Shown here: in pieces, positions 1-5,373 of the stretch
Position numbering within the stretch: the stretch's first letter is position 1
Layout of the letters: each line of letters starts with the position of its first letter
NCBI GenBank assembly: GCA_016866375.1
Contig: VGMK01000141.1
Location: 1 to 5,373, forward strand
Length of the DNA: 5,373 nucleotides
Origin: Bacteroidota bacterium
Lineage (GTDB): Bacteria; Bacteroidota; Bacteroidia; Flavobacteriales_D; Crocinitomicaceae
Direction of reading: 5' to 3'
Translations under genes and position numbers: made by a program
The notes under the pieces: generated by a model
Seen by the model: only the letters and a program-made list of their open reading frames with translations
Told to the model about the DNA's origin: nothing
Database searches by the model: none

Positions 1-332
1 ACCTCCTCCCCTTTTTGAACGATGGCTTGCACAACAGTGAAAATTGCCTGGGTCGCACCAGCAGTTATTAAGAGTTCTGTAGTCGCATCGATTTGTCTTT
101 GATATTGATTAAAAATTAATTCGCCGATTTTATCAAGCAGTGCGGGCAACCCCGCCATAGGGACATATTGATGTACGTTTTCTAAAGTCTTTTTTTGAAC
201 TATTTCTTGAAGCAGAGGATCTATTGGAAAATTAGGAAACCCCTGTGATAAATTTATGGCACCGTAGTCCTGTGCCATTTTTGACATGGTGGTAAAGATA
301 GACGGTCCGCAATTAGGAAATTTACTTTTCAC
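1..332 (-). CDS. PLP-dependent aminotransferase, class I/II, methionine/kynurenine (YbdL-like) type; N-terminal part, runs off left edge
   Basis: Partial gene: 110 complete codons plus two bases, with the 3' end beyond position 1. The translation resembles the N-terminus of fold-type I aminotransferases of the YbdL / kynurenine aminotransferase group. It has a KSKFP..GPSIFTTMS start (residues 2-17), the substrate-loop motif NLSQGFPNF (27-35), QYVPMAGLPAL (55-65), and TAGATQAIF (90-98), where the GAT region contributes to PLP phosphate binding. The PLP lysine would lie outside the window. Family members move amino groups from methionine, aromatic amino acids or kynurenine to 2-oxoacids in the cytoplasm; the exact substrate cannot be read here. 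I chose the GTG at 332 because the family motif begins right after it. No ATG lies between it and the in-frame stop at 378-380; a TTG at 353 is an alternative adding 7 residues. It is divergent from the neighbouring SDR gene. Family call is secure, substrate is not. Confidence 0.88.
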   Translation of the reverse strand, partial: MKSKFPNCGPSIFTTMSKMAQDYGAINLSQGFPNFPIDPLLQEIVQKKTLENVHQYVPMAGLPALLDKIGELIFNQYQRQIDATTELLITAGATQAIFTVVQAIVQKGEE

Positions 333-434
333 GTTGTAAATATACGAAGACAAAAACTTTATTTTATCACAAGATTTTCAGTATTGAACGGATTGTTATT
401 CATATTACTTTTCAATTGTCCGTTAAAAAAGTCA

Positions 435-442
435 TACCTTTG
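435..442 (+). promoter_or_regulatory. Bacteroidota-type -7 promoter element (TACCTTTG) for the SDR gene
   Basis: TACCTTTG matches the Bacteroidota housekeeping -7 consensus TAnnTTTG exactly. It lies 26 nt before the TTG start at 469, so transcription would begin near 449 with a leader of about 20 nt. A possible -33 TTG lies at 416-418, but the 16-nt gap is shorter than the roughly 19-21 nt usually seen, so that half is weak. The leader has no Shine-Dalgarno sequence and is A/T-rich, as is normal in the phylum. Confidence 0.6.
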
Positions 443-468
443 TCCTAAGAATTTCTATTTACAAAACA

Positions 469-1254
469 TTGGAAAGGTCTCTAAAAAATCTGACAGCGCT
501 CGTATGCGGAAGCACTCAAGGAATAGGCAAAGCAACCGCACTGAAACTTGCAGCATTGGGTTGCCGCATCGTTATTTTGGCAAGAGACGAAAATAAACTA
601 AAAGAAACCTTGAAAGATTTGCCCAAGGGAGAACGCAAGCATGACTTTCTTGTTGCTGATTTCAGCAATCCACGCCAATTAAAAGATGTGATTAACAAAT
701 ATATTTCCGAAGGAAATACCATTAATATTTTAGTCAACAATACGGGAGGACCGCAAAGTGGACCAATTATCAAAGCGGATATTTTAGAATTCACAAATGC
801 CTTCAATCAACACCTCATTTGTAACCATATCTTGGTGCAAGCGGTGTATCCCGGTATGATTGATAGTGGTTATGGTAGAATCATTAATGTGATTTCCACA
901 TCCGTAAAACAACCCCTCCCAAATCTAGGTGTATCTAACACGATACGAGGCGCTGTTGCCAATTGGAGTAAAACATTAGCCAATGAATTAGGTGAATACG
1001 GAATCACCGTGAACAACGTATTGCCTGGTGCAACGAATACGCTACGGTTACATGCTATTGCAAAGGTAAAAGCAGATAAATCGGGAGACGAGGTTTCCGA
1101 CATCATTCAAGAGATGGCCGAAGAAACACCCATGAAACGTATAGCAAAGGCTGAAGAAATTGCCGATGCAATAGCCTTTCTTGCATCACCGCAAGCTGCT
1201 TACATCAACGGAGTTAACCTCCCTGTTGATGGCGGAAGGACTAAAAGTTTGTAA
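469..1254 (+). CDS. SDR-family (3-oxoacyl-ACP reductase-like) protein with degenerate catalytic tetrad
   Basis: 261 residues, the normal length for a classical short-chain dehydrogenase/reductase. The Rossmann nucleotide-binding motif is GSTQGIG (14-20), followed by ARDENKL (38-44), a VADFSNP acidic turn (62-68) and NNTGGP (90-95), the counterpart of NNAG. The C-terminus has ITVNNVLPGATNT (179-191) and INGVNLPVDGG (246-256), as in FabG-like enzymes. The catalytic region is unusual. Aligned by hand to FabG, Ser143 is kept, but the Tyr of YxxxK is Ser156, the Lys is Arg160, and the tetrad Asn appears to be His115. Ordinary Tyr-dependent ketoreduction is therefore doubtful. A group of bacterial SDRs annotated as 3-oxoacyl-ACP reductase shares such an SNxxR pattern, as far as I recall, so this is probably a lineage trait rather than decay. 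The start is TTG: the first in-frame ATG is codon 130, which would remove the Rossmann motif, and a stop lies in frame at 424-426. Likely cytoplasmic; substrate unknown. Confidence 0.85.
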   Translation: MERSLKNLTALVCGSTQGIGKATALKLAALGCRIVILARDENKLKETLKDLPKGERKHDFLVADFSNPRQLKDVINKYISEGNTINILVNNTGGPQSGPIIKADILEFTNAFNQHLICNHILVQAVYPGMIDSGYGRIINVISTSVKQPLPNLGVSNTIRGAVANWSKTLANELGEYGITVNNVLPGATNTLRLHAIAKVKADKSGDEVSDIIQEMAEETPMKRIAKAEEIADAIAFLASPQAAYINGVNLPVDGGRTKSL

Positions 1255-1259
1255 ATAAG

Positions 1260-2132
1260 TTAAGCATTTAGTGCTTCTGCACCTCCAACTATTTCTAAAA
1301 TCTCGTTGGTAATTGCTGCTTGACGGGCCTTGTTGTAACTTAGCTTTAAATTCCGCTGTAATTCTTTTGCATTGTCCGTTGCCTTGTGCATGGCCGTCAT
1401 TCTTGCTCCGTGTTCTGCAGCAAACGAGTCCCTTATCCCTTTAAAAAGTTGTAGTTTTAATGTTTTCGGAATCAAGTCTCCTACTATTTCCTGCTTTCCC
1501 GGTTCAAAAATATAATCTCCATTTGTATTTTCTGTAGAAGTGGCAGGTAAAACAGGGAGATACTGTTCTGTTTCAACAACTTGAGTTGCAGCATTGACAA
1601 AACGATTGTACACCAATAAAACTTTATCAAATTCTTTGGCTAAAAATCCCCTCATAATTTCATCAGCCAGTGATGAAACCTTTTCATAGGTTAAATCAGA
1701 GAAAACATCCTCTAGAGGTGTTAAAGTATCGTTCGTATAATAATTCTCCGTACGCTTGTAAATGTCTTTTATTTTTTTGCCGAGGCAAAGCACTTTTACA
1801 TTTTTAGCAGCATAATCCTCATTCATCAGTACCCCAACACGCTTGATAATATTGTTATTAAATCCTCCACACAATCCCCTATTTGAGGTAATTCCGATAA
1901 TTAATACTTTTCCCTCTCCTCTATTTTCTGCAAATGAATTTTCTGATAAATCCAAGGTGGCGCTCAAATTGGCCAATATTTCTTTTAGCTTGTTCGCATA
2001 TGGACGCATCTGTATGACCGCATCTTGTGCTTTTTTAAGTTTTGCAGCAGATACCATTTTCATCGCTGAAGTTATCTGCATAGTCGACCCTACTGATTGA
2101 ATTCTATTTCTTATTTCCTTTAAATTTGGCAT
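1260..2132 (-). CDS. atpG: F-type ATP synthase gamma subunit
   Basis: The central rotor shaft of F1, whose N- and C-terminal helices form a coiled coil inside the alpha3-beta3 hexamer and transmit c-ring rotation to the catalytic sites. At 290 residues it has the usual family length. The N-terminal helix carries ITSAMKMVSAAKLKKAQ (20-36), the Rossmann-like middle part begins with TSNRGLCGGFN (82-92), and the C-terminal helix has ARMTAMHKATDNAKEL (243-258) and the family signature ITNEILEIVGGAEA (274-287). The ATG at 2132 gives the standard MPNLKEIRNRI start; it is preceded by an A/T-rich leader without Shine-Dalgarno, 18 nt after the atpA stop. It is the last gene of the cluster. Its stop codon is 5 bp from the stop of the convergent SDR gene, so transcription must end inside or overlap that gene. 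There is no atpD or atpC behind it. Confidence 0.98.
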   Translation of the reverse strand: MPNLKEIRNRIQSVGSTMQITSAMKMVSAAKLKKAQDAVIQMRPYANKLKEILANLSATLDLSENSFAENRGEGKVLIIGITSNRGLCGGFNNNIIKRVGVLMNEDYAAKNVKVLCLGKKIKDIYKRTENYYTNDTLTPLEDVFSDLTYEKVSSLADEIMRGFLAKEFDKVLLVYNRFVNAATQVVETEQYLPVLPATSTENTNGDYIFEPGKQEIVGDLIPKTLKLQLFKGIRDSFAAEHGARMTAMHKATDNAKELQRNLKLSYNKARQAAITNEILEIVGGAEALNA

Positions 2133-2150
2133 ATTGAAATAAATTAACTT

Positions 2151-3725
2151 TTAGTATTTGTCGGCAACTTCTTTAGCAACTTTGTCAAGAACATTCGTAA
2201 TGTCATCCGAATATTTACCCGCCTTCAATGACACTAAAATATCTCCATGTTTTGCCTCTAGAACGGTTAGATAGTCTTTTTCAAATTCTTTAACCTTGTT
2301 GATAGGAACACGCTGAATCAAGCCCTTTGTTCCAACGTAGATAATGGCAATTTGCTTTTCCACTGGAAATGGATCACCTTCGCGCTGCTTCAGGATTTCT
2401 ACATTTCGTGCACCTTTATCTAAAACAGACTTTGTTGCTGCATCCAAATCAGAGCCAAACTTTGCGAAAGCCTCGAGTTCTCTATATTGTGCCTGATCTA
2501 ATTTCAGTGTCCCTGCAACTTTTTTCATCGATTTAATTTGTGCTGATCCACCAACACGTGATACCGAAATACCAACATTAATTGCCGGACGAATTCCTGA
2601 ATTAAATAAGTCGGACTCCAAAAAAATCTGTCCATCTGTAATGGAAATAACATTCGTTGGAATGTATGCTGATACGTCCCCTGCCTGCGTTTCTATTATA
2701 GGTAAGGCAGTTAGAGAACCTCCTCCCTTCACCTTTTCCTTCAAAGAGATCGGCAAGTCGTTCATTTGTTTGGCAATTTCATCGTCACTAATGACCTTTG
2801 CGGCCCGCTCTAACAACCTTGAATGCAAGTAAAAGACATCTCCGGGGTATGCTTCACGACCTGGAGGACGACGGAGCAAGAGAGAAACTTCACGGTAAGC
2901 AACGGCCTGTTTAGATAAATCATCATAAACGATTAATGCCGGTTTTCCACAATCTCTGAAATATTCACCAACAGCGGCTCCGGTCATTGGAGCATAAAAT
3001 TGCATTGGTGCTGGGTCGGAAGCATTCGCAGCAACAACCGTTGTGTAAGCCATAGCACCCGCATCCTCTAATTTTTTCACAATCCCGGCAACAGTAGAAC
3101 CTTTTTGTCCGATGGCTACATAAATACAGTAAACGGGCTCTCCCCTGTCAAAAAATTCGCGCTGATTTATAATTGTATCTATTGCCACAGTAGTTTTTCC
3201 TGTCTGACGGTCACCAATAATCAACTCGCGTTGACCTCTTCCGATTGGGATCATCGCATCCACCGCCTTAATTCCTGTTTGAAGGGGTTCGTTAACCGGT
3301 TGGCGAAAAATAACCCCCGGGGCTTTACGTTCAATGGGCATCTCATATAAATCTCCACCAATGGGACCTTTGCCGTCGATGGGATTTCCCAAAGTATCGA
3401 TTACCCGACCAACCATGCCGTCACCAACTTTTACAGAGGCTATTTTACCTAATCTTCGAACCGTATGTCCCTCTTTGACATCGGAAGACCTCCCTAACAA
3501 AACTGCCCCGACATTGTCTTCTTCCAGGTTTAGCGCAATGCCTTGCATGCCGCTTTCAAACTCAATAAGTTCGCCATACTGTACGCCATTCATGCCGTAT
3601 ATCCTTGCAATTCCGTCTCCTACTTGAAGAACGGTTCCTACTTCCTGTAGTTCTGCCTCAGATCGAAAACCTGATAATTGCTCTCTTAAAATTGCTGATA
3701 CTTCTGCGGGTTTGATATCTGCCAT
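2151..3725 (-). CDS. atpA: F-type ATP synthase alpha subunit
   Basis: The non-catalytic nucleotide-binding subunit of the F1 hexamer. It alternates with beta and supplies the arginine finger to the catalytic sites. At 524 residues it is slightly longer than the usual 500-515. Visible parts: N-terminal beta-barrel domain (about 25-95), Walker A GDRQTGKT (171-178), Walker B ALIVYDD (263-269), the alpha/beta family signature PAINVGISVS (380-389), and the arginine finger Arg390 in SVSRVGG. The C-terminal helical domain begins around 395. Between the conserved LLERAAKV (304-311) and GGGSLTALP (334-342) lies a loop of about 22 residues, longer than in mitochondrial or Bacillus proteins and typical of Bacteroidota. 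The MADIKPAEVSAIL start at 3725 is the standard one; its leader is A/T-rich without Shine-Dalgarno, 21 nt after the atpH stop. Confidence 0.99.
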   Translation of the reverse strand: MADIKPAEVSAILREQLSGFRSEAELQEVGTVLQVGDGIARIYGMNGVQYGELIEFESGMQGIALNLEEDNVGAVLLGRSSDVKEGHTVRRLGKIASVKVGDGMVGRVIDTLGNPIDGKGPIGGDLYEMPIERKAPGVIFRQPVNEPLQTGIKAVDAMIPIGRGQRELIIGDRQTGKTTVAIDTIINQREFFDRGEPVYCIYVAIGQKGSTVAGIVKKLEDAGAMAYTTVVAANASDPAPMQFYAPMTGAAVGEYFRDCGKPALIVYDDLSKQAVAYREVSLLLRRPPGREAYPGDVFYLHSRLLERAAKVISDDEIAKQMNDLPISLKEKVKGGGSLTALPIIETQAGDVSAYIPTNVISITDGQIFLESDLFNSGIRPAINVGISVSRVGGSAQIKSMKKVAGTLKLDQAQYRELEAFAKFGSDLDAATKSVLDKGARNVEILKQREGDPFPVEKQIAIIYVGTKGLIQRVPINKVKEFEKDYLTVLEAKHGDILVSLKAGKYSDDITNVLDKVAKEVADKY

Positions 3726-3746
3726 GTTTTCTTTATTTGTAACTAT

Positions 3747-4280
3747 TTATTTTATTAATTCTTGTTTCAAGCGCATCAATTGGCTTGCAACGGATGCATC
3801 AATTTGCTGGTCGCCCATTCTGATAATAAATCCACCTATCAAACTTTCGTCTGTTTTCTCCGTAATTTCAGGGGTTCCATGAACCATTTTTTGAATTTTC
3901 GCCAAGATTTTATTGCGCGTCGCGCTTTCCAATTGGCGCGCGCTGACAATAGTTATTGGAACAATTCCTCGGAATTCTTTCAATTGAACCACAAATGAGT
4001 TTGCAATAAACATTATAAGATTTTCACGTCCATTTTTAGTGACCATACTCAGGAAATCCAAAGTAATGGAATCAAAATCACCAAATAACTCATTTAATAC
4101 TGAAATCTTCTTGTCTACTTTTATCAAAGGTGAATTCAAAAAAGCAGAAAAATCTGAAGTTTCTTGACTTGCACGAATGATGGAATTTACATTGTTTTCT
4201 ACAACATCCACCTTATTCTTCTCAATCGCCAACTCTAGGAGGGCTTTGGCATATCTGACTGCAGACTTTGATGACCTCAT
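3747..4280 (-). CDS. atpH: F-type ATP synthase delta subunit (OSCP homologue)
   Basis: Peripheral-stalk subunit that clamps the top of the alpha3-beta3 hexamer to the b subunit so that the stator does not turn with the rotor. At 177 residues it has the normal length. The N-terminal six-helix domain (about 5-105) shows the family pattern RYAKALLELA (9-18) and FLNSPLI (47-53). The C-terminal part carries the delta/OSCP signature as TDESLIGGF (143-151), followed by GDQQIDASV (156-164) and a final leucine-rich helix to the end. The start at 4280 lies 1 nt after the atpF stop (TAA-T-ATG), which suggests translational coupling and matching output of the two stalk subunits. Sequence drift is high in this family, but the C-terminal signature and gene order make the call firm. 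Confidence 0.97.
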   Translation of the reverse strand: MRSSKSAVRYAKALLELAIEKNKVDVVENNVNSIIRASQETSDFSAFLNSPLIKVDKKISVLNELFGDFDSITLDFLSMVTKNGRENLIMFIANSFVVQLKEFRGIVPITIVSARQLESATRNKILAKIQKMVHGTPEITEKTDESLIGGFIIRMGDQQIDASVASQLMRLKQELIK

Positions 4281-4281
4281 A

Positions 4282-4776
4282 TTAATTTAGATTAATATCC
4301 CCTGCTAATTTGTCCGCGAATGCCTTTTGCTTGTCATCCGAAGATAATTCACCACGAACAACCTTTTCTGCTATTGCTAAAGACAGTTGTGCCACATGGG
4401 ATTTTATGTCCGCCAGAGCAGCAGCCTTTTCCGACTGTATGGTTTGACGAGCGGCATCCACATGTTTTTGTGCTTCTATTTTTGCTTTATTTTTTGCCTC
4501 TTCAACCATTGCGCTGGCAAACTCTTTCGCTTCTTTGAGAATAAGATCGCGCGCCGCGTTTGCCTCTTTCATAATTTTATCATTTTCTGCTTTCAGCTCA
4601 AGCATTTCATTTTTTGTTTTATCTGCAAGTAAAAGCGCATCCTCTATTTTTTTCTCTCGCTCATTTACCATTTTAAGTATGGGTTTCCATGCGAATTTTG
4701 TCAGAACAAATAAGAGCAGACAGAAAACTAATCCCGTCCAAAACAATAAACCTAAATCCGGTGTAACTAAATCCAT
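4282..4776 (-). CDS. atpF: F-type ATP synthase b subunit
   Basis: Membrane-anchored peripheral stalk that joins the a subunit to delta and F1 and acts as a dimer. At 164 residues it has the usual length. It has one N-terminal membrane segment (about 8-28, LLFWTGLVFCLLLFVL) followed by the conserved FAWKPIL (28-34) at the membrane exit. A long charged helix rich in Lys, Glu and Ala follows (about 36-150), with regularly spaced Ala residues as expected for the parallel b-b coiled coil. The C-terminal AIAEKVVRGEL (134-144) matches the delta-binding end. The LVTPDLGLLFW start is like that of other Bacteroidota b subunits. The ATG at 4776 is preceded by a very A-rich leader without Shine-Dalgarno. 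It is separated from atpE by 73 nt, the largest gap in the cluster, which contains a strong hairpin. Confidence 0.97.
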   Translation of the reverse strand: MDLVTPDLGLLFWTGLVFCLLLFVLTKFAWKPILKMVNEREKKIEDALLLADKTKNEMLELKAENDKIMKEANAARDLILKEAKEFASAMVEEAKNKAKIEAQKHVDAARQTIQSEKAAALADIKSHVAQLSLAIAEKVVRGELSSDDKQKAFADKLAGDINLN

Positions 4777-4808
4777 TTTACAATTATTATTTTTTTTCTA
4801 AACAACAA

Positions 4809-4845
4809 AATTTTCTACCCAAACCAATCGTTTGGGTAGAAAATT
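4809..4845 (-). terminator. Strong stem-loop with T-rich tail between atpE and atpF (partial terminator or mRNA-stabilising hairpin)
   Basis: Positions 4830-4845 pair perfectly with 4809-4824 over 16 bp, five of them G-C, around a 5-nt loop. On the transcribed minus strand the hairpin begins 4 nt after the atpE stop codon and is followed by TTGTTGTT, giving the shape of an intrinsic terminator. It cannot be a complete stop if atpF to atpG are served by the same transcript, since no clear promoter is seen in the rest of the gap. Partial termination, or protection of an atpB-atpE message against 3' decay, are the likely roles. On the plus strand the tail is not T-rich. Confidence 0.7.
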
Positions 4846-4849
4846 ACAC

Positions 4850-5065
4850 TTACTTCGCAGCTCCTAACATCCCTATTACAACCCCAAACAACGCGATACC
4901 CTCAACAAGTGCTGCTGCGATAATCATTGTCGTAGTGATTTTTCCGGATGCTTCTGGGTTTCTTGCAATACCTTCCACTGCTTTACCACCGATTTGGCCA
5001 ATACCAATTCCGGCTCCTACCACTGCCAAACCTGCTCCAATTGCTGCTATACTACCATAAATCAT
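4850..5065 (-). CDS. atpE: F-type ATP synthase c subunit
   Basis: The proteolipid of the membrane rotor ring; many copies carry protons past the a subunit. It has 71 residues in two membrane helices joined by a polar loop. Helix 1 (about 5-30) holds the glycine-rich GAGIGIGQIGG (17-27), the loop is ARNPEASGK (34-42), and helix 2 (about 45-69) carries the ion-binding carboxylate Glu55 in ALVEGIALFG. The site looks proton-type. Aligned to the Ilyobacter sodium-binding protein, the helix-1 Gln ligand is Ile22, the Ser/Thr after the carboxylate is Gly56, and the later Tyr is Phe60. The N-terminus is short for the phylum, but the ATG at 5065 begins the hydrophobic helix directly. It starts 26 nt after the atpB stop, ends in tandem in-frame stops (TAA-GTG-TAA) and is followed at once by a strong hairpin. 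Confidence 0.97.
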   Translation of the reverse strand: MIYGSIAAIGAGLAVVGAGIGIGQIGGKAVEGIARNPEASGKITTTMIIAAALVEGIALFGVVIGMLGAAK

Positions 5066-5091
5066 ACTATGTATATTTAAAAGTTACAAAT

Positions 5092-5373
5092 TTAATGATG
5101 CGCCTCTTCAACTGCTGCGCCTATGAACAAAGCAGATAGCAACGCAAATAAATATGCCTGCAATACTGCCACTAACATTTCTAAACACGAAATAAATAAG
5201 GCCATAGGAACAGAAAGTGCGCTCCAGGCAACATTTTTATTTATAAATATTATAGAAATCAAAGCTAAAATAATAATGTGCCCCGCTGTAATATTTGCAA
5301 AAAGACGAATCGTCAAAGCAAAGGGTTTGGTGAAAATACCCACAATTTCAATTGGAATCATGATAGGCATTAA
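5092..5373 (-). CDS. atpB: F-type ATP synthase a subunit, C-terminal part (gene continues past right edge)
   Basis: The last 93 codons and stop of the stator membrane subunit that forms the two proton half-channels. The reading frame is open at 5373, where a Leu codon precedes the first visible Met, so that Met is internal. Conserved elements, numbered from the first visible residue: EIVGIFTKPFALTIRLFAN (9-27) with the essential arginine at 23 (E. coli aArg210), then His32 at the position of E. coli aGlu219, and Glu65 at the position of E. coli aHis245. Gln72 in VLQAYLF matches aGln252. The reciprocal Glu/His exchange is also found in mitochondrial a subunits. Two long membrane helices span about 20-45 and 53-86, and the protein ends in EEAHH. 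It is the first visible gene of the cluster; upstream genes and the cluster promoter lie outside the window. Confidence 0.97.
   Translation of the reverse strand, partial: LMPIMIPIEIVGIFTKPFALTIRLFANITAGHIIILALISIIFINKNVAWSALSVPMALFISCLEMLVAVLQAYLFALLSALFIGAAVEEAHH

Noticed and set aside
338..345. Minus-strand TATATTTA as a promoter for the aminotransferase
   Set aside because: It lacks the final G of TAnnTTTG, has no -33 partner at a proper distance, and lies so close to the GTG that the mRNA would be nearly leaderless.
384..596. 70-codon plus-strand reading frame beginning in the intergenic region
   Set aside because: It overlaps the start of the SDR gene in another frame, has a low-complexity basic composition, and shows no recognisable motif.
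1262..1276. AAGCA/TGCTT stem at the end of atpG as a bidirectional terminator
   Set aside because: The stem has only 5 bp with a 5-nt loop and no T-tract on either strand.
3334..3627. 97-codon plus-strand reading frame and several similar ones antisense to atpA, atpG and atpF
   Set aside because: They are reverse-strand shadows of highly conserved ATP synthase genes and have no initiation context or family features of their own.
4850..5065. Sodium-coupled c subunit, because of Gln24 in helix 1
   Set aside because: Aligned on GKAVE, Gln24 is two positions past the sodium ligand Gln, which is Ile22 here. The Ser/Thr after the carboxylate is Gly and the Tyr is Phe, so a proton site is more likely.
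5368..5370. ATG near the right edge as a start of atpB
   Set aside because: The frame is open upstream to the window end and the encoded part is only the C-terminal third of the a subunit, so this Met is internal.

Overview
The window reads as an ordinary chromosomal segment of a member of the Bacteroidota, probably Flavobacteriia or a near relative. Evidence: the F-type ATP synthase subunits have Bacteroidota-like sequence, including an alpha subunit with an extra loop ending in VKGGGSLTALP. The genes lack Shine-Dalgarno sequences and have A/T-rich leaders instead. A TAnnTTTG (-7 type) promoter motif stands before the one plus-strand gene. The ATP synthase cluster stops after atpG without atpD and atpC, as is usual in that phylum. 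Genus and species cannot be read from this window.

Layout. Positions 1-332 (minus) hold the N-terminal 110 codons of a PLP-dependent class I/II aminotransferase of the methionine/kynurenine (YbdL-like) type, which runs off the left edge. A 136-bp divergent intergenic region (333-468) carries a good promoter for the next gene. Positions 469-1254 (plus) encode a 261-residue short-chain dehydrogenase/reductase-like protein that starts at TTG and lacks the usual catalytic Tyr and Lys. Only 5 bp separate its stop from that of the convergent ATP synthase cluster.

From 5373 down to 1260 (minus), in transcription order, lie atpB (3' part only), atpE, atpF, atpH, atpA and atpG: the a, c, b, delta, alpha and gamma subunits. 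Spacings are 26, 73, 1, 21 and 18 nt. The a and c subunits form the proton path and rotor ring, b and delta the peripheral stalk, alpha the non-catalytic hexamer subunit, and gamma the rotating shaft. The catalytic beta and the epsilon subunit must be encoded elsewhere. The c-ring site looks proton-type rather than sodium-type.

The two most notable points are the SDR with a degenerate catalytic tetrad and a perfect 16-bp hairpin with a T-rich tail directly after the atpE stop codon, which could set c-subunit output relative to the downstream genes. I found no RNA genes, mobile elements, CRISPR arrays or clearly novel system.
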